DNA of 64,000 nt. Origin: Burkholderiales bacterium. GTDB lineage: Bacteria > Pseudomonadota > Gammaproteobacteria > Burkholderiales > Burkholderiaceae_C. The notes beneath the pieces are model-generated. The model was not told the origin of the DNA. It ran no database searches and was given only the letters and a program-made list of their open reading frames with translations. A program made the translations under genes and the position numbers. Positions 42,646-55,599 of this stretch are shown piece by piece (the first letter of the stretch is position 1; every line of letters starts with the position of its first letter). The stretch spans positions 1-64,000 of the forward strand of contig JAPLPK010000067.1 of assembly GCA_026400275.1 (NCBI GenBank), written 5' to 3'.

Positions 42646-42863
42646 GCCTGATTAGTTACTTGCCTCAGACACACCACCACAACCGTTCGCCCTGAGCCTG
42701 TCGAAGGAGCCTGTCCTGAGCTTGTCGAAGGGCCTGTCCTGAGCTTGTCGAAGGGCCTGTCCTGAGCTTGTCGAAGGGCTCAGTCTGCAAGCCCTTCGAC
42801 CAGCTCAGGGCGAACGGGGGGGCATGGGCGTGCTTGCGTTCTGAGGCAAGTAGCTAATCAGGC
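42646..42863. repeat. Nested inverted repeat with a triple 23-bp tandem core
   Basis: Outer arms at 42646-42669 (GCCTGATTAGTTACTTGCCTCAGA) and 42840-42863 are complementary with one mismatch. Inner arms CCGTTCGCCCTGAGC-CTGTCGAAGG (from 42684) and its complement (to about 42817) pair nearly fully. In between, cctgtcctgagcttgtcgaaggg is repeated exactly three times (42710-42778). The inner element is the TTCGCCCTGAGC..GTCGAAGG hairpin often scattered in proteobacterial genomes; the tandem expansion is notable. Confidence 0.9.
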
Positions 42864-42879
42864 AGTTTGGGTACCCAGC

Positions 42880-43071
42880 TCAGGGCGTGGCTTGGAAGCT
42901 GATGTCGTTGGCCAGCATGAACCACAAAATCAGCGTGGGTATGACTACGGGCAGTGACAGAGCGCAAAACATCAGCGTGGTCATGGCGAACGCGGCAATG
43001 TCATTCCACCACTGCAGCAGCACTACGCGCAGGTCAACTTCCCAAAATCGTTGCGGCGGTCTATTTGGCAT
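42880..43071 (-). CDS. Small hypothetical membrane protein
   Basis: The ORF gives 63 residues from MPNRPPQRFWEVDLRVVLLQWWNDIAAFAMTTLMFCALSLPVVIPTLILWFMLANDISFQ. One or two membrane helices span about 27-53, after a basic/aromatic lead. AGAGG lies upstream. It is the only ORF in this gap. I do not recognise a family. A longer start at 43113 is possible. It may be real, but its small size leaves doubt. Confidence 0.45.
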   Translation of the reverse strand: MPNRPPQRFWEVDLRVVLLQWWNDIAAFAMTTLMFCALSLPVVIPTLILWFMLANDISFQATP

Positions 43072-43277
43072 AGGGGGCCTCTTCTTTTGCGAAGTGTAGT
43101 GCGCTGCTGGCAATTTTCCAGCGGTCTGTGCTGCGCTGTTTTATCCCCAAAGCAGTTGAAAGCAACAATCTGCGTAGGGTGAATTTGCATGCAATAAATT
43201 TACAAAAGCTTACGATCGTCACTCCATAGGCCAAAGTGGCTGTGGCTTTCCTGTTGAATCACCCCAAGGAGCCTTGC

Positions 43278-44906
43278 ATGCAGTTGTCCCAATTGAAAAT
43301 CAGCACCCGTCTGACCTTTGGTTTTGGTTTGCTTGTCCTCTTGTCGCTGCTGTCGGCGGGCCTGTCTTTGAACAAGCTCGCCAGCGTACAGGCCAGTCTG
43401 GAAGACGTGGTGAAGGACAACAACTACAAGATTCGCTTGAACAATGACATGTCTCAGGCGATACATGTGGTGGCCCGGGTGATCCGCACTTTGATCATCC
43501 TGGAAGACGAGGGCCAGATGGCCGTCGAAAAAGAAAAAATTACCCAGGCGCGTGCCAGCTACGATAAAAGCTGGGCTGCGTTGCAGAGTCTTCCCGACAC
43601 CGATGCCGCCAAGGCCATGAGCGCCAAGATTGAGGAGCAGGCTGCCAAGGGCCGCCCCCTGAACACCCGGTTGATGGAGCTCGGCCTGGCCAACAAGGCC
43701 GATGAAGCCAAGGAACTGCTCTTGAAAGAAGCCAACCCCGCCATCACGAAGTGGCAGGATGCGATTCTCGAAAACATCAACTACCAAGAGGCACAGAACA
43801 ACAGCCAGTACGAAGAAGCCTTGGCGGACTATGTTCATGCGCGCAACCTGCTGTGGGCGGCGTGCTTGATCAGCGTTGCTTTGGCGGCGGGGTGCGGCTG
43901 GTTGATCACCCGTTCCATCCTGCGCCAGTTGGGTGCTGAGCCTAGCGAGGCCGCCGCCCTGGCCCAGGGCGTGGCGTCGGGCGATCTCAGCATCCATATC
44001 CAGCTGCAGCAGGGCGACAACAGCAGCCTGATGGCCCAGCTGAAGACCATGCAGGAGAGTTTGGTCCGCTTGGTGGCCGGCGTGCGCCAGAGTTCTGAGA
44101 GCGTGGCGGCTGCCAGCGCCCAGATTTCCCAGGGCAACCAGGACCTGAGCTCCCGCACGGAACAGCAGGCCAGCGCGCTGGAGGAAACTGCCGCCTCCAT
44201 GGAACAGCTGGGCGCCACTGTGAAACAGAATGCCGACAGCGCCCGCCAGGCCAACCAGCTGGCGGTGAGCGCCAGCAAGGTTGCGATGCAAGGCGGCGAT
44301 GTGGTGGCCGAGGTAGTGACGACCATGCAGGGCATTAACGAGTCTTCGCGCAAGATCAGCGACATCATTGGTGTGATCGATGGCATTGCGTTTCAGACCA
44401 ACATCCTGGCGCTGAATGCGGCGGTTGAAGCGGCGCGCGCCGGCGAGCAAGGCCGAGGCTTTGCCGTGGTGGCCAGTGAGGTACGTAGCCTGGCCGGACG
44501 CAGTGCCGAGGCCGCCAAGGAAATCAAGCAATTGATCTCGACCAGCGTGGAGCGGGTCGAGCAAGGTACGGCGCTGGTGGATAAAGCCGGTGCCACCATG
44601 AGCGAGGTGGTCAGCTCCATCCGCCGGGTGACCGACCTGGTGGGGGAAATCAGCGCCGCGAATAACGAGCAGAGTTCCGGTGTGTCCCAAATCGGTGAAG
44701 CGGTGACCCAGATGGACAATGCCACCCAGCAGAACGCCGCGCTGGTCGAGGAGATGGCTGCGGCTGCCAACAGCATGAAGGGCCAGGCGGACGACCTGGT
44801 GGCGGCCGTGTCTGTCTTCAAGTTAGGGCAAGGCGTGCATGCGCGGCATGCAGCTGTGCCTGCCGCGATGGTTGCGGGAGGCGGCAGGCCGCTGCGTATC
44901 GCCTGA
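43278..44906 (+). CDS. Methyl-accepting chemotaxis protein
   Basis: The 542-residue receptor has TM1 (about 12-32), a periplasmic four-helix-bundle sensor (35-195), TM2 (about 193-213), a short HAMP-like part and a long cytoplasmic coiled coil. The hairpin tip is [54 protein letters not shown]. Glu/Gln pairs for methylation lie in [16 protein letters not shown]. No C-terminal CheR-binding pentapeptide is seen. It should signal to CheA/CheW, which are not in the window. Start at 43278 has AAGGAG upstream. Confidence 0.93.
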   Translation: MQLSQLKISTRLTFGFGLLVLLSLLSAGLSLNKLASVQASLEDVVKDNNYKIRLNNDMSQAIHVVARVIRTLIILEDEGQMAVEKEKITQARASYDKSWAALQSLPDTDAAKAMSAKIEEQAAKGRPLNTRLMELGLANKADEAKELLLKEANPAITKWQDAILENINYQEAQNNSQYEEALADYVHARNLLWAACLISVALAAGCGWLITRSILRQLGAEPSEAAALAQGVASGDLSIHIQLQQGDNSSLMAQLKTMQESLVRLVAGVRQSSESVAAASAQISQGNQDLSSRTEQQASALEETAASMEQLGATVKQNADSARQANQLAVSASKVAMQGGDVVAEVVTTMQGINESSRKISDIIGVIDGIAFQTNILALNAAVEAARAGEQGRGFAVVASEVRSLAGRSAEAAKEIKQLISTSVERVEQGTALVDKAGATMSEVVSSIRRVTDLVGEISAANNEQSSGVSQIGEAVTQMDNATQQNAALVEEMAAAANSMKGQADDLVAAVSVFKLGQGVHARHAAVPAAMVAGGGRPLRIA

Positions 44907-45024
44907 GGCCTGAGGGCTCAGGTGGGTAAAGTGTTTCAAAATGTCATAGGGTGCTTGTGATTGCTGAATTTGCCCTTACCAATCTGATAACCTTTATTCG
45001 TACAACCTACTTGAAAGAACCGCC

Positions 45025-45336
45025 ATGGCTAAAACCAGCATCGAATCCCAAGAACAACTGGTCAGTGATATCAAGTCGGTCATCTCAGACGCGGAAGACA
45101 TGCTCAGCGCAACCGCCGACCAGACTGGTGAGAAGCTTGCCAGCCTGCGCGCCCGCGTCAAGGCCCGCCTGAGCGACGCCCGTGAACGCCTGATCGACGC
45201 CGAAGCCGCCTTGCGCCACAACACCAAGGTTGCCGCCCGTGCTGCCGACGACTACGTGCACGAGTCCCCCTGGACCGCCGTGGGCGTGGCCGCTGGCGTA
45301 GGCCTGCTGGTTGGTCTCATCATTGGCCGCCGCTGA
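45025..45336 (+). CDS. DUF883 family protein (ElaB/YqjD-like), ribosome-associated membrane anchor
   Basis: The 103-residue protein has an amphipathic coiled-coil body (SIESQEQLVSDIKSVISDAEDMLSATADQTGEKLASLRARVKARLSDARERLIDAE) and a C-terminal tail anchor VAAGVGLLVGLIIGRR. Homologues YqjD and ElaB in E. coli bind ribosomes at the inner membrane in stationary phase. It is followed by yqjE- and yqjK-like genes, the usual trio. It starts at ATG 45025. Confidence 0.87.
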   Translation: MAKTSIESQEQLVSDIKSVISDAEDMLSATADQTGEKLASLRARVKARLSDARERLIDAEAALRHNTKVAARAADDYVHESPWTAVGVAAGVGLLVGLIIGRR

Positions 45337-45365
45337 ATCCTGGCCCGCTGCGGGCCTGGGTTTCT

Positions 45366-45767
45366 ATGCGTAACTTGTTCGGCGGCGGGCTGTACGCCGC
45401 TTTGACAGGCATCCCGGTCACTTTGCTGACCGTGGTGCGCACGCGTCTGCAGCTATTCGGCAACGAGCTGCAGACCGCCAAACTCCATGTATTGCGTGAG
45501 CTCAGTCTGGTGCTGGCCATGGTGGCCTTCGCCGGGCTGGGTGTCGTGCTGGCCGTGGTGTTGGTACTGAGCTTGTTGTGGGACCAGCGGGTGGCCGTGT
45601 TGTCCTGCCTGTCTGTGCTGTTTGTGGGGCTGGCTGTGATTTGTTATGCCCTGCTGCGCCGCTCTGCCGTGGCGTCCGACAATATGTTTGCCGCCAGCCT
45701 GGCCGAACTGCAGGAAGACCTGCGCCAACTCAAAGCCGAAGCGGGCCATGGGCAAGACCCACACTGA
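45366..45767 (+). CDS. YqjE-like phage-holin-family membrane protein
   Basis: The 133-residue protein starts RNLFGGGLYAALTGIPVTLLTVVRTRLQLFGNELQTAKLHVLRELSLVLAMVAFAGLGVVLAVVLVLSLLWDQRVAVLSCLSVLFVGLAVICYALLRRSA, with two membrane hairpins. The tail is acidic/basic (ASLAELQEDLRQLKAEA). The function of YqjE is not known. It is 29 bases after the DUF883 gene and overlaps the next ORF by 20 bases. Confidence 0.85.
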   Translation: MRNLFGGGLYAALTGIPVTLLTVVRTRLQLFGNELQTAKLHVLRELSLVLAMVAFAGLGVVLAVVLVLSLLWDQRVAVLSCLSVLFVGLAVICYALLRRSAVASDNMFAASLAELQEDLRQLKAEAGHGQDPH

Positions 45768-46077
45768 GCTGGCTTACGAGCGTGGGCGCTTGCTGGAACG
45801 CATCCAGTACCAGCGCAGCTTGCTGGCGCGCGAATGTGCACCGTTGCAGCGCGTGGCCCAAAAGGGTGATCACCTGGCGGGGCTGGCAGCCGAGCTGCTG
45901 GCTTTTGCGCGGCAGAACCCATTGACGCTGGGGGCCGTCGCTGCTGTCGTGCTGGTGTTCAAGCCACGCATGGCCTGGCGCATGGCAAAGCGCGGCTTCT
46001 TTCTATGGCGCGGCTGGCGCATGGTGCAGCAGTGGCAGCCCGGCACTTTGATGCAGCTGCTGCGCCGCTTCATTTAA
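45748..46077 (+). CDS. YqjK-like small protein
   Basis: The 109-residue product starts MGKTHTELAYERGRLLERIQYQRSLLARECAPLQ, a basic amphipathic helix, then one membrane segment (NPLTLGAVAAVVLVFKPRM) and a Trp/Arg-rich end (GFFLWRGWRMVQQWQPGTLMQLLRRFI). It overlaps yqjE by 20 bases. It is the third member of the yqjDEK-type group by position; sequence similarity to YqjK is modest. Confidence 0.72.
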   Translation: MGKTHTELAYERGRLLERIQYQRSLLARECAPLQRVAQKGDHLAGLAAELLAFARQNPLTLGAVAAVVLVFKPRMAWRMAKRGFFLWRGWRMVQQWQPGTLMQLLRRFI

Positions 46078-46085
46078 TCTACGAT

Positions 46086-46143
46086 TGCTATTAAATAAGT
46101 AGCTGCTAGCGCAGGTAATACATGCGCTAGCAGCCTATTTTAT

Positions 46144-46146
<3 letters not shown>
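46086..46146. repeat. Dispersed GCGCAGGTA palindrome, near-consensus, between convergent genes
   Basis: The sequence gctattaaataagtagctgctagcgcaggtaatacatgcgctagcagcctattttattt shows arms TAGCTGCTAGCGCA / TGCGCTAGCAGC around GGTAATACA. It touches the uvrA stop and lies between convergent yqjK-like and uvrA. Confidence 0.85.
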
Positions 46147-49077
<2,931 letters not shown>

Positions 49078-49205
49078 TGTGGGCCGGCCTTGGGAGAAAT
49101 CGGCTTCAGGCCAGGGCAGGCGCCCACAGAGCCCAAAAGCAAGAGTAAACCCGCCATGATAGTGAAGATCAAGGAGAATCGCACAATTCGTGCTTGCTTT
49201 CGTCC

Positions 49206-50456
49206 ATGGTGTCTTGCGTGCCCCAGTCTTCTGCTTCTTCCTCTGCGTCCATCCCCCCCGCTGTTGCTATGCCGGTTGTGTCACTCGCCATGACTGCGCT
49301 GGAGCGGCGCGCCAGCCTGTCGCTGGCGGGTATTTTTGCCCTGCGTATGTTGGGCTTGTTTTTGGTATTGCCCGTATTTGCTCTGGAGGCGGCCAAATTC
49401 CCAGGCGGTGACGACCCCGCCCGCGTGGGTTTGGCGATGGGCATATATGGGCTGACGCAGGGCTTTTTGCAGCTGCCGTTTGGCATGGCGTCAGACCGGT
49501 TTGGCCGCAAGCGGGCGATTGTGCTGGGCTTGTTGTTGTTTGCGGCGGGTAGCTTTGTGGCCGCCTGGGCTGACAGCTTGACCGCGCTGACCCTGGGGCG
49601 TGCGCTGCAAGGCGCGGGCGCCGTGTCGGCCGCTGTGACCGCCTTGCTGGCCGACCAGACGCGCGATGCCGTCCGTACCAAGGCCATGGCTTTGGTGGGC
49701 GGCAGCATCGCGTTGATGTTTGCCTTGTCGTTGGTGCTGGCGCCGGCGTTGGCGGCAGTCGTAGGGCTGGGCGGTCTGTTCGCGCTGACTGGCAGTCTCG
49801 CGTTGGCCGGTATTGCCGTTGTACTGTGGGTGGTGCCGCCCGAGCCGTTGCTGCACACGCAGCAGCCCCGTGGCAAGCTGTCCGAGGTGTTGTCACATGC
49901 AGGGCTGCTGCGGCTGGATGCGGGCGTGTTTATTCTGCATGCGGTTCAGTTGGCGATGTGGATGGCCGTACCGGCGCTGTTGGTGCAGGCCGGGCTGGAC
50001 AAGGCGCACCATTGGTGGGTGTATTTGCCTGCGGTGCTGGGTTCGTTCGTGGTGATGGGTGGCGGGCTGTTTCCGCTGGAGCGCCGCGGCTACCTGCGTG
50101 CGGTGTTCCTGGTGGCCATTTCTTTGATTGCGCTGGTGCAGTTGGGGCTCTTCTGGGTGGCAGATGCACCGCATATCAGTAGCTTGGCCACTTTGTTGTT
50201 TTTGTTTTTTTGCGGCTTCAATGTACTGGAGGCCAGCCAGCCCAGCCTGGCGTCGCGATTGGCTCCGGCCCATGTGCGGGGTACGGCATTGGGGGTGTAC
50301 AACACGCTGCAGTCCTTGGGTTTCTTTGCCGGGGGGCTGGCCGGAGGGGCCTTGTTGAAGCATCTTGGCCCCCAGGGCTTGTTTGCGGTCTGCGGTGGGG
50401 CTATGCTGGTCTGGCTAATGGTTGCTTGGCCAATGCGGGCCCCCGGCAAAGCATAA
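49206..50456 (+). CDS. MFS transporter (drug-efflux-like)
   Basis: The protein has about 416 residues and 12 membrane segments. The marks are [29 protein letters not shown] (TM1), [28 protein letters not shown] (motif A) and [24 protein letters not shown]. It belongs to the exporter type often found between uvrA and ssb in betaproteobacteria. The start is unsure: the ATG at 49206 gives a Ser/Pro-rich lead, while ATG at 49290 ([12 protein letters not shown]) looks more like homologues. The substrate is unknown. Confidence 0.87.
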   Translation: MVSCVPQSSASSSASIPPAVAMPVVSLAMTALERRASLSLAGIFALRMLGLFLVLPVFALEAAKFPGGDDPARVGLAMGIYGLTQGFLQLPFGMASDRFGRKRAIVLGLLLFAAGSFVAAWADSLTALTLGRALQGAGAVSAAVTALLADQTRDAVRTKAMALVGGSIALMFALSLVLAPALAAVVGLGGLFALTGSLALAGIAVVLWVVPPEPLLHTQQPRGKLSEVLSHAGLLRLDAGVFILHAVQLAMWMAVPALLVQAGLDKAHHWWVYLPAVLGSFVVMGGGLFPLERRGYLRAVFLVAISLIALVQLGLFWVADAPHISSLATLLFLFFCGFNVLEASQPSLASRLAPAHVRGTALGVYNTLQSLGFFAGGLAGGALLKHLGPQGLFAVCGGAMLVWLMVAWPMRAPGKA

Positions 50457-50481
50457 TCTACCCCCTCTAGAGGAATTCACC

Positions 50482-51024
50482 ATGGCATCCGTCAACAAAG
50501 TCATCATCGTCGGCAACCTGGGCCGCGACCCTGAAGTGCGCACTTTCCCCAGCGGCGATCGGGTCGCCAATGTCACCATTGCTACCACCGAAACCTGGAA
50601 AGACAAGCAGACCGGCGAGCGTCGCGAAGCTACCGAATGGCACCGTGTGGTGTTTCGCGGTGGTTTGGCCGGCATCGTCGAGCAGTACCTGCGCAAGGGT
50701 TCGCAGGTCTATGTGGAAGGCTCTATCCGTAGCCGCAAGTACAACGACGCGACCGGCATGGAAAAGTCGATTACCGAAATCATTGCCAGTGAAATGACCA
50801 TGCTGGGCAGCCGCCAGGGCATGGGCGGCCCGCAAGGTGGTGGCAATGACGGCGGCTATGACGACGGTGGCTACGACAACAGCCCACCGCCTGCGCCGGC
50901 CCGCCGCCCAATGGCACCCGCCGCCCGCCCGGCGATGGCGCCCCCGTCGCGCCCGCCAGCACCCGCGCCTGCAGCACGCTCTTCGAGCGGATTCGATGAT
51001 ATGGACGACGATATCCCGTTTTGA
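50482..51024 (+). CDS. ssb: Single-stranded DNA-binding protein
   Basis: The 180-residue protein starts [58 protein letters not shown], the OB fold. A Gly/Asp/Pro/Ala-rich linker (about 115-170) leads to the acidic tip DDMDDDIPF, which docks repair and replication partners such as the chi subunit. The start at 50482 follows AGAGGA. Its partner clamp-loader candidate (see UDG-like gene) lies 9 kb away. A terminator follows. Confidence 0.97.
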   Translation: MASVNKVIIVGNLGRDPEVRTFPSGDRVANVTIATTETWKDKQTGERREATEWHRVVFRGGLAGIVEQYLRKGSQVYVEGSIRSRKYNDATGMEKSITEIIASEMTMLGSRQGMGGPQGGGNDGGYDDGGYDNSPPPAPARRPMAPAARPAMAPPSRPPAPAPAARSSSGFDDMDDDIPF

Positions 51025-51057
51025 CCTGCACTTTCGCAGCGTTTAAGCTCAACTTCT

Positions 51058-51096
51058 AACCGTCCGTGTGCATATAGCGCACGGGCGGTTTTTTTG
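51058..51096 (+). terminator. Rho-independent terminator after ssb
   Basis: AACCGTCCGTGTGC-ATATA-GCGCACGGGCGGTTTTTTT forms a stem with one or two G-T pairs and a seven-base T tract. It lies 35 bases after the ssb stop. Confidence 0.88.
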
Positions 51097-51193
51097 TGCC
51101 CGTCCTACAAATGGGGGATGTTTAAACACAGGGCAGAGTACGGTATTACAACCCTGGTTGTGCGGGTGTGGTCGAGTCGATAGCATGAAGTGA

Positions 51194-54100
51194 ATGGCTC
51201 CTACTACACCCCACTTGCTTCCCCGACGTGTTTCCTTCGAGTGGCGCTCCCTGGTCGTGGTGCTGGGCTTGGTAGGCATTTTCATTGCCTATATCTACAC
51301 CGCCGAAGTGGACCGCGTCAACGCGACAGAGCGTGAGCGCCTACGCACCCAGGCCAACGTGGTCGCCAATGACATCCAGGGAAATTTGACGGTAGCTAGC
51401 CTTGCCCTGCAAGAGGTCATCAAAGACTATATGGTGGGGCCTGAACCGGTACGTAGCCAGGAGCTTGCAATGCGTTTGCGGGCCTTGGTTGACGCCATGC
51501 CGGGCGTTCGGTCCATGGTGGTGTTGGATGCCAACGGTATGTCCATTGCAGCTCACCGACCTGAATACGTGGGCATGGACCTTAGCCACCGGGAGTATTT
51601 CAAGACGGTGCGCGACCACCCCAGTGTGTCGACGCTGTATGTTTCTGAACCGTTTGTGTCCGTCCAGAAAGAGGTGGTGATCACCTTGTCTCGCATGGTG
51701 CCGAATGCCGAAGGGCAGTTTATGGGCCTGGCTTTTGCAACGCTGGACCCGGCTTACTTTGCGGGCATATTTCGGCCCATCATGTATGCCCCGGATGTGT
51801 TGTCTTTTGTGATCCACGGTAGTGGCTTGCCCCTGCTCAGCTATCCGCCTGTGACGAGCTTTCAAAGCGCGAACTTCAGCCAGGCCGGCAGCCTGTTCAA
51901 CCAGCACATGCAGAGTGCTCGTACCCGCAGTGAATTGACTGGCGCTTTGTTTCCAGGGGGTGAGGAGCGACAGGTCGCCACCTATACCGTACAGCCGGCG
52001 GTGCTGGATATGGACAAGCCTTTGATCGTTGGTGTCAGTCGCGAGTTGGCCGTGATTGCACAACCGCTAAGGCGTCAGGCCATCACCTATGGTGTGTTTT
52101 ATGCCGTCCTGGCTTTTTTGTGCAGCATGGCGCTGTATTGGACCCAATTGCGCCGAGCGCGTATGGAGACGATGGAGGCAGAGCGCGACCGTGAGCGCCT
52201 GGAGGCCGCCGATAGGTTGAAGCTGGCCTTGCGTGGGGCAAACCTGGGGCTGTGGAGTTTCCATGTGCCCACCTCTGCACGGACGTTTGATGCGAACTCC
52301 TTTGCCATGCTGGGGCACTCTCCACACGACATGGAGAAGGAACCGGACTTCTGGAACGGCCGCATTTGTGAGGAGGATTTGCCGGTCTACACAGCGGCGA
52401 AGGAGCAGTGTATTGACGGCAGCGTGCCCTTTTTTGAGGCGACTTACCGCATACGGCACAAGCTGGGCCACTGGGTCTGGGTCATGTGCCGTGCACAGGC
52501 GATTGCGCGGGATGGTGATGGCCGGGCCATCACCATCATGGGCACGCATATGGATGTCACGGCTGCCAAGCTTGCCGAGCAGGAGGTTGTTCGGGGCCGT
52601 AACGAGCTTCTGAATGTTTTTGACAGTCTGGCAGATGCTGTCTTTGTGTTTGACCAAAACCATCAATTGGTCCGCGTCAACCGTGCTGGGCGGTCCATGC
52701 ACGGCTTGTTCGATGCCGATACCCCGTTTGAGAATGTGGTGAACAACATTGAGCTTGTGCAAATGGACGGCAATTTGTTGCAAGCAGACCAATGGCCTAG
52801 CCAGCAGGGCGTGCGCGGTCAATTCATGCGGGACTTACAGTTCGAAGTCCGCCGCAAAGACCGTGGCACGTCCGTTTTTGTAGAGCACAGCACATCCGCC
52901 ATTTATGACGTATCAGGAGAGATGGCGCTACTGATCGTTGCCTGCAAAGACGTTTCAGAGCGTCGGCTGACCAATGCCTTGCGTGAGAGCGAGGCGAGGT
53001 TTCGTACCCTGATTGAAGATGCGCCACTGGCGATTGCGATTCTTCGGGCGGGTCGCTTTGTCTACGTGAATCCGCGTTACCGTCGTTTGCACGGCTACGA
53101 AGATTCGGACAATCTCGTTGGATGCATGTGGAGCAGCATGATCGCTCCAAAATCACGGGCTGGCTTGTTGGTCGAGGAAGCCCGCGTCAACGAAGACTCG
53201 CCCATAGAGCAGATGTTTGAGGCAATCAGTCTGGCTACGGACGGGCAGTTGGTGTCGATCTTCAATACCACAACCCGCGTTGACCTCGCCGATGGGCCTG
53301 CCACGCTGGTATTCGCCCAGGATATTTCGGCCCAGAAACAGGCGGAGGCAGCATTACTCCAGGCCCGCGATGTGGCAGAGGCGGCGAACCGCAGCAAGGC
53401 TGAATTCCTGGCAAATATGAGCCACGAAATACGGTCGCCATTGAATGCCATCCTGGGCTTGGCCTACCTGCTGGAACAGGGGAGGCTGGAGCGAGACGCG
53501 CTGGATATGGTGCGCAAGATACGCGGCTCCGGCCGTTCGCTGCTGGGCATCATCAACGATATCCTGGACGTCTCCAAGATCGATGCTGGCCATATGGTGA
53601 TTGAGCAAACGCCGTTCCGCTTGGGTGATGTGATGGACAACCTGGCCGGCACCATGGGCATCAACGCAGGGGACAAAAATATTGAGTTGGTGATTCAGCC
53701 GCTGCCTCCTGGTGTTTCCGTGGTCAAAGGCGACGCTTTGCGGCTGGAGCAGGTGCTCACCAACCTGACCAGCAACGCCATCAAATTCACCCATGTGGGC
53801 CGGGTTGAGGTGCGTACCGAGCTGTTGTCCATGTATGACAACAAGCTTGTTCTGCATTTCTGCGTCAAGGACACCGGCATAGGCATTGCTCCGGCCTTGC
53901 AAAAGGACGTTTTCTCTGCTTTCACCCAGGCCGATAGCTCCACCACGCGCCGCTATGGTGGCACGGGGCTGGGGTTGACCATCTGCCGCCAACTGGTGGG
54001 TTTGATGGGCGGCGAGATTGGGCTGACCAGCACGCCAGGCGAAGGCAGTGAATTCTGGTTCACGCTGCCCATGCAGCAGGTGCCCCACACCGACTTTTCG

Positions 54101-55597
54101 TCACCCGACATGGTGCGCATTGATGCCCTGGTGGCCGATGACAGCGAGATCGCCTTGCAGGCCGTGGTGGCGATTGCCCAGGGCCTTGGCTGGCAGGTGG
54201 ATGCGATGGACTCTGGCGAGGCCGTGCTGTCGCAGGTGCAGGAGCGCAAGAGCGGCAAGCTGCCCCACGTAGTGGTTTTGGACTGGAAGATGCCGGGTTT
54301 GGATGGGCTGGCTACGGCGCGTGCCATACGGGCCAGCGTGCCGCCCGATGAATGCCCTATCGTGATCATGGCCACCGCCTATTCACTGTCCAGTCTATCC
54401 AGCCAACCCGGTGCAGAGCTGGTGGATGCGATCCTGAACAAGCCGGTGACTACATCGACCCTCTACAACGCGGTCATCGAAGCGCAGCGGCGTCGTGCTG
54501 CCACGGTGGGCATACCGCATGCGATGCAGCAGGCGGAGGGGCGCAGTCTGGTAGATGTGCGGGTGCTGGTGGTGGACGATAGCGACATCAACCGCGAGGT
54601 CGCGCAGCGCATCCTGGCGGATCAGGGGGCCATCGTGGCACTGGCGGAAGACGGCGAAGACGCGTTGAAGTGGCTCATGGCACACCCCGAAGAGGTGGAC
54701 CTTGTGTTGATGGATGTGCAAATGCCGGTGATGGATGGCATCGAGGCGACACGCAGGTTGCGCCGAGTTCCCCATTTCAAGGACCTGCCGGTGGTGGCAT
54801 TGACCGCAGGCGCCTTTAAATCGCAGCAGGAAGCGGCATTTGCAGCGGGCATGACCGAGTTCATCAGCAAGCCTTTTGACGTGCCGTCCACCATTGCCTT
54901 GATCCAGCGGCTGCGTCGCCGCCCAAGGCCACGCGCGCCTGAGAATTCGGACGTCACCGCAGTACCTCCGCTTGCGCATGCCGAGGCACCCGCGCCGGCG
55001 ATCCTGAGTGTGATGGATGTTGCCCAGGGGCTGCAGCTTTGGTCGGACGTCAATATTTACCGAGGCTATCTGAGGCGCTTTGCGGACAGCTATGGCGGCG
55101 CCGTGGCCGTCATGAATGCCAGTTTGGCCATTGCAGACCGCCCGGCCGCCGCCGCTCTGGCGCACAAGCTGATGGGGGCTGCGGCGAACATGGCGCTGCC
55201 CGAGACCGCCCGCCTGGCGGGGGAGGCCGAGCGCGTCTTGTCCGCAGGCTACGACCCCACCCATGTGCTGGCCCGCCTGGACGAGGCAATCAAAGATGCG
55301 GTGTCTGCGATTGGCCGCTTTGTACCGCCCGTGGTGGTGGCCAAGAACGCGCCGCAAGCCGCAGCATCGACGACGGCGGGGGCGTTCAATCTGAAGGATT
55401 TGTTCCGGCAAATATTGGGGGCTTTGGACGCGGACGACCCCACGCCGGTCGAGCCGCTGCTGGCGCAATTGGCGCACCATATGCCCGCCCATGCATTGGA
55501 AGAGATCCAGGCCTGCGTGCACGGTTTCGATTTTCGGGGCGCCGAGGCCGCCGTTCATGCTTTAGCCCGGGTACGGGGTATTCCTTTGCAGGAGTAG
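51194..55597 (+). CDS. Large hybrid sensor histidine kinase (Cache, three PAS, HisKA, HATPase, two REC, HPt)
   Basis: The 1467-residue protein has TM1 (about 19-37), a periplasmic double-Cache-like sensor (40-290, with YVGMDLSHREYFKTVRDHPSVSTLYVSEPF), TM2 (about 297-317) and three PAS domains (about 335-465, 470-600, 605-735). HisKA follows with phospho-His744 in NMSHEIRSPLNAIL, then HATPase (NLTSNAIKF, DTGIGI, GTGLGLTIC). REC1 has Asp1030 (LDWKMPGLDG) and REC2 Asp1174 (LMDVQMPVMDG). An HPt-type segment has His1324 (LAHKLMGAAANM). It probably relays phosphate to the next gene's HD-GYP regulator. The ligand is unknown. Confidence 0.93.
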   Translation: MAPTTPHLLPRRVSFEWRSLVVVLGLVGIFIAYIYTAEVDRVNATERERLRTQANVVANDIQGNLTVASLALQEVIKDYMVGPEPVRSQELAMRLRALVDAMPGVRSMVVLDANGMSIAAHRPEYVGMDLSHREYFKTVRDHPSVSTLYVSEPFVSVQKEVVITLSRMVPNAEGQFMGLAFATLDPAYFAGIFRPIMYAPDVLSFVIHGSGLPLLSYPPVTSFQSANFSQAGSLFNQHMQSARTRSELTGALFPGGEERQVATYTVQPAVLDMDKPLIVGVSRELAVIAQPLRRQAITYGVFYAVLAFLCSMALYWTQLRRARMETMEAERDRERLEAADRLKLALRGANLGLWSFHVPTSARTFDANSFAMLGHSPHDMEKEPDFWNGRICEEDLPVYTAAKEQCIDGSVPFFEATYRIRHKLGHWVWVMCRAQAIARDGDGRAITIMGTHMDVTAAKLAEQEVVRGRNELLNVFDSLADAVFVFDQNHQLVRVNRAGRSMHGLFDADTPFENVVNNIELVQMDGNLLQADQWPSQQGVRGQFMRDLQFEVRRKDRGTSVFVEHSTSAIYDVSGEMALLIVACKDVSERRLTNALRESEARFRTLIEDAPLAIAILRAGRFVYVNPRYRRLHGYEDSDNLVGCMWSSMIAPKSRAGLLVEEARVNEDSPIEQMFEAISLATDGQLVSIFNTTTRVDLADGPATLVFAQDISAQKQAEAALLQARDVAEAANRSKAEFLANMSHEIRSPLNAILGLAYLLEQGRLERDALDMVRKIRGSGRSLLGIINDILDVSKIDAGHMVIEQTPFRLGDVMDNLAGTMGINAGDKNIELVIQPLPPGVSVVKGDALRLEQVLTNLTSNAIKFTHVGRVEVRTELLSMYDNKLVLHFCVKDTGIGIAPALQKDVFSAFTQADSSTTRRYGGTGLGLTICRQLVGLMGGEIGLTSTPGEGSEFWFTLPMQQVPHTDFSSPDMVRIDALVADDSEIALQAVVAIAQGLGWQVDAMDSGEAVLSQVQERKSGKLPHVVVLDWKMPGLDGLATARAIRASVPPDECPIVIMATAYSLSSLSSQPGAELVDAILNKPVTTSTLYNAVIEAQRRRAATVGIPHAMQQAEGRSLVDVRVLVVDDSDINREVAQRILADQGAIVALAEDGEDALKWLMAHPEEVDLVLMDVQMPVMDGIEATRRLRRVPHFKDLPVVALTAGAFKSQQEAAFAAGMTEFISKPFDVPSTIALIQRLRRRPRPRAPENSDVTAVPPLAHAEAPAPAILSVMDVAQGLQLWSDVNIYRGYLRRFADSYGGAVAVMNASLAIADRPAAAALAHKLMGAAANMALPETARLAGEAERVLSAGYDPTHVLARLDEAIKDAVSAIGRFVPPVVVAKNAPQAAASTTAGAFNLKDLFRQILGALDADDPTPVEPLLAQLAHHMPAHALEEIQACVHGFDFRGAEAAVHALARVRGIPLQE

Positions 55598-55599
55598 GC

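Noticed and set aside
42681-42820. CRISPR array, because of short direct repeats
   Set aside because: The three 23-bp units are directly adjacent with no spacers and lie inside an inverted repeat.
49078-49205. LexA box between uvrA and the MFS gene
   Set aside because: No CTGT-N8-ACAG sequence was found in the spacer.
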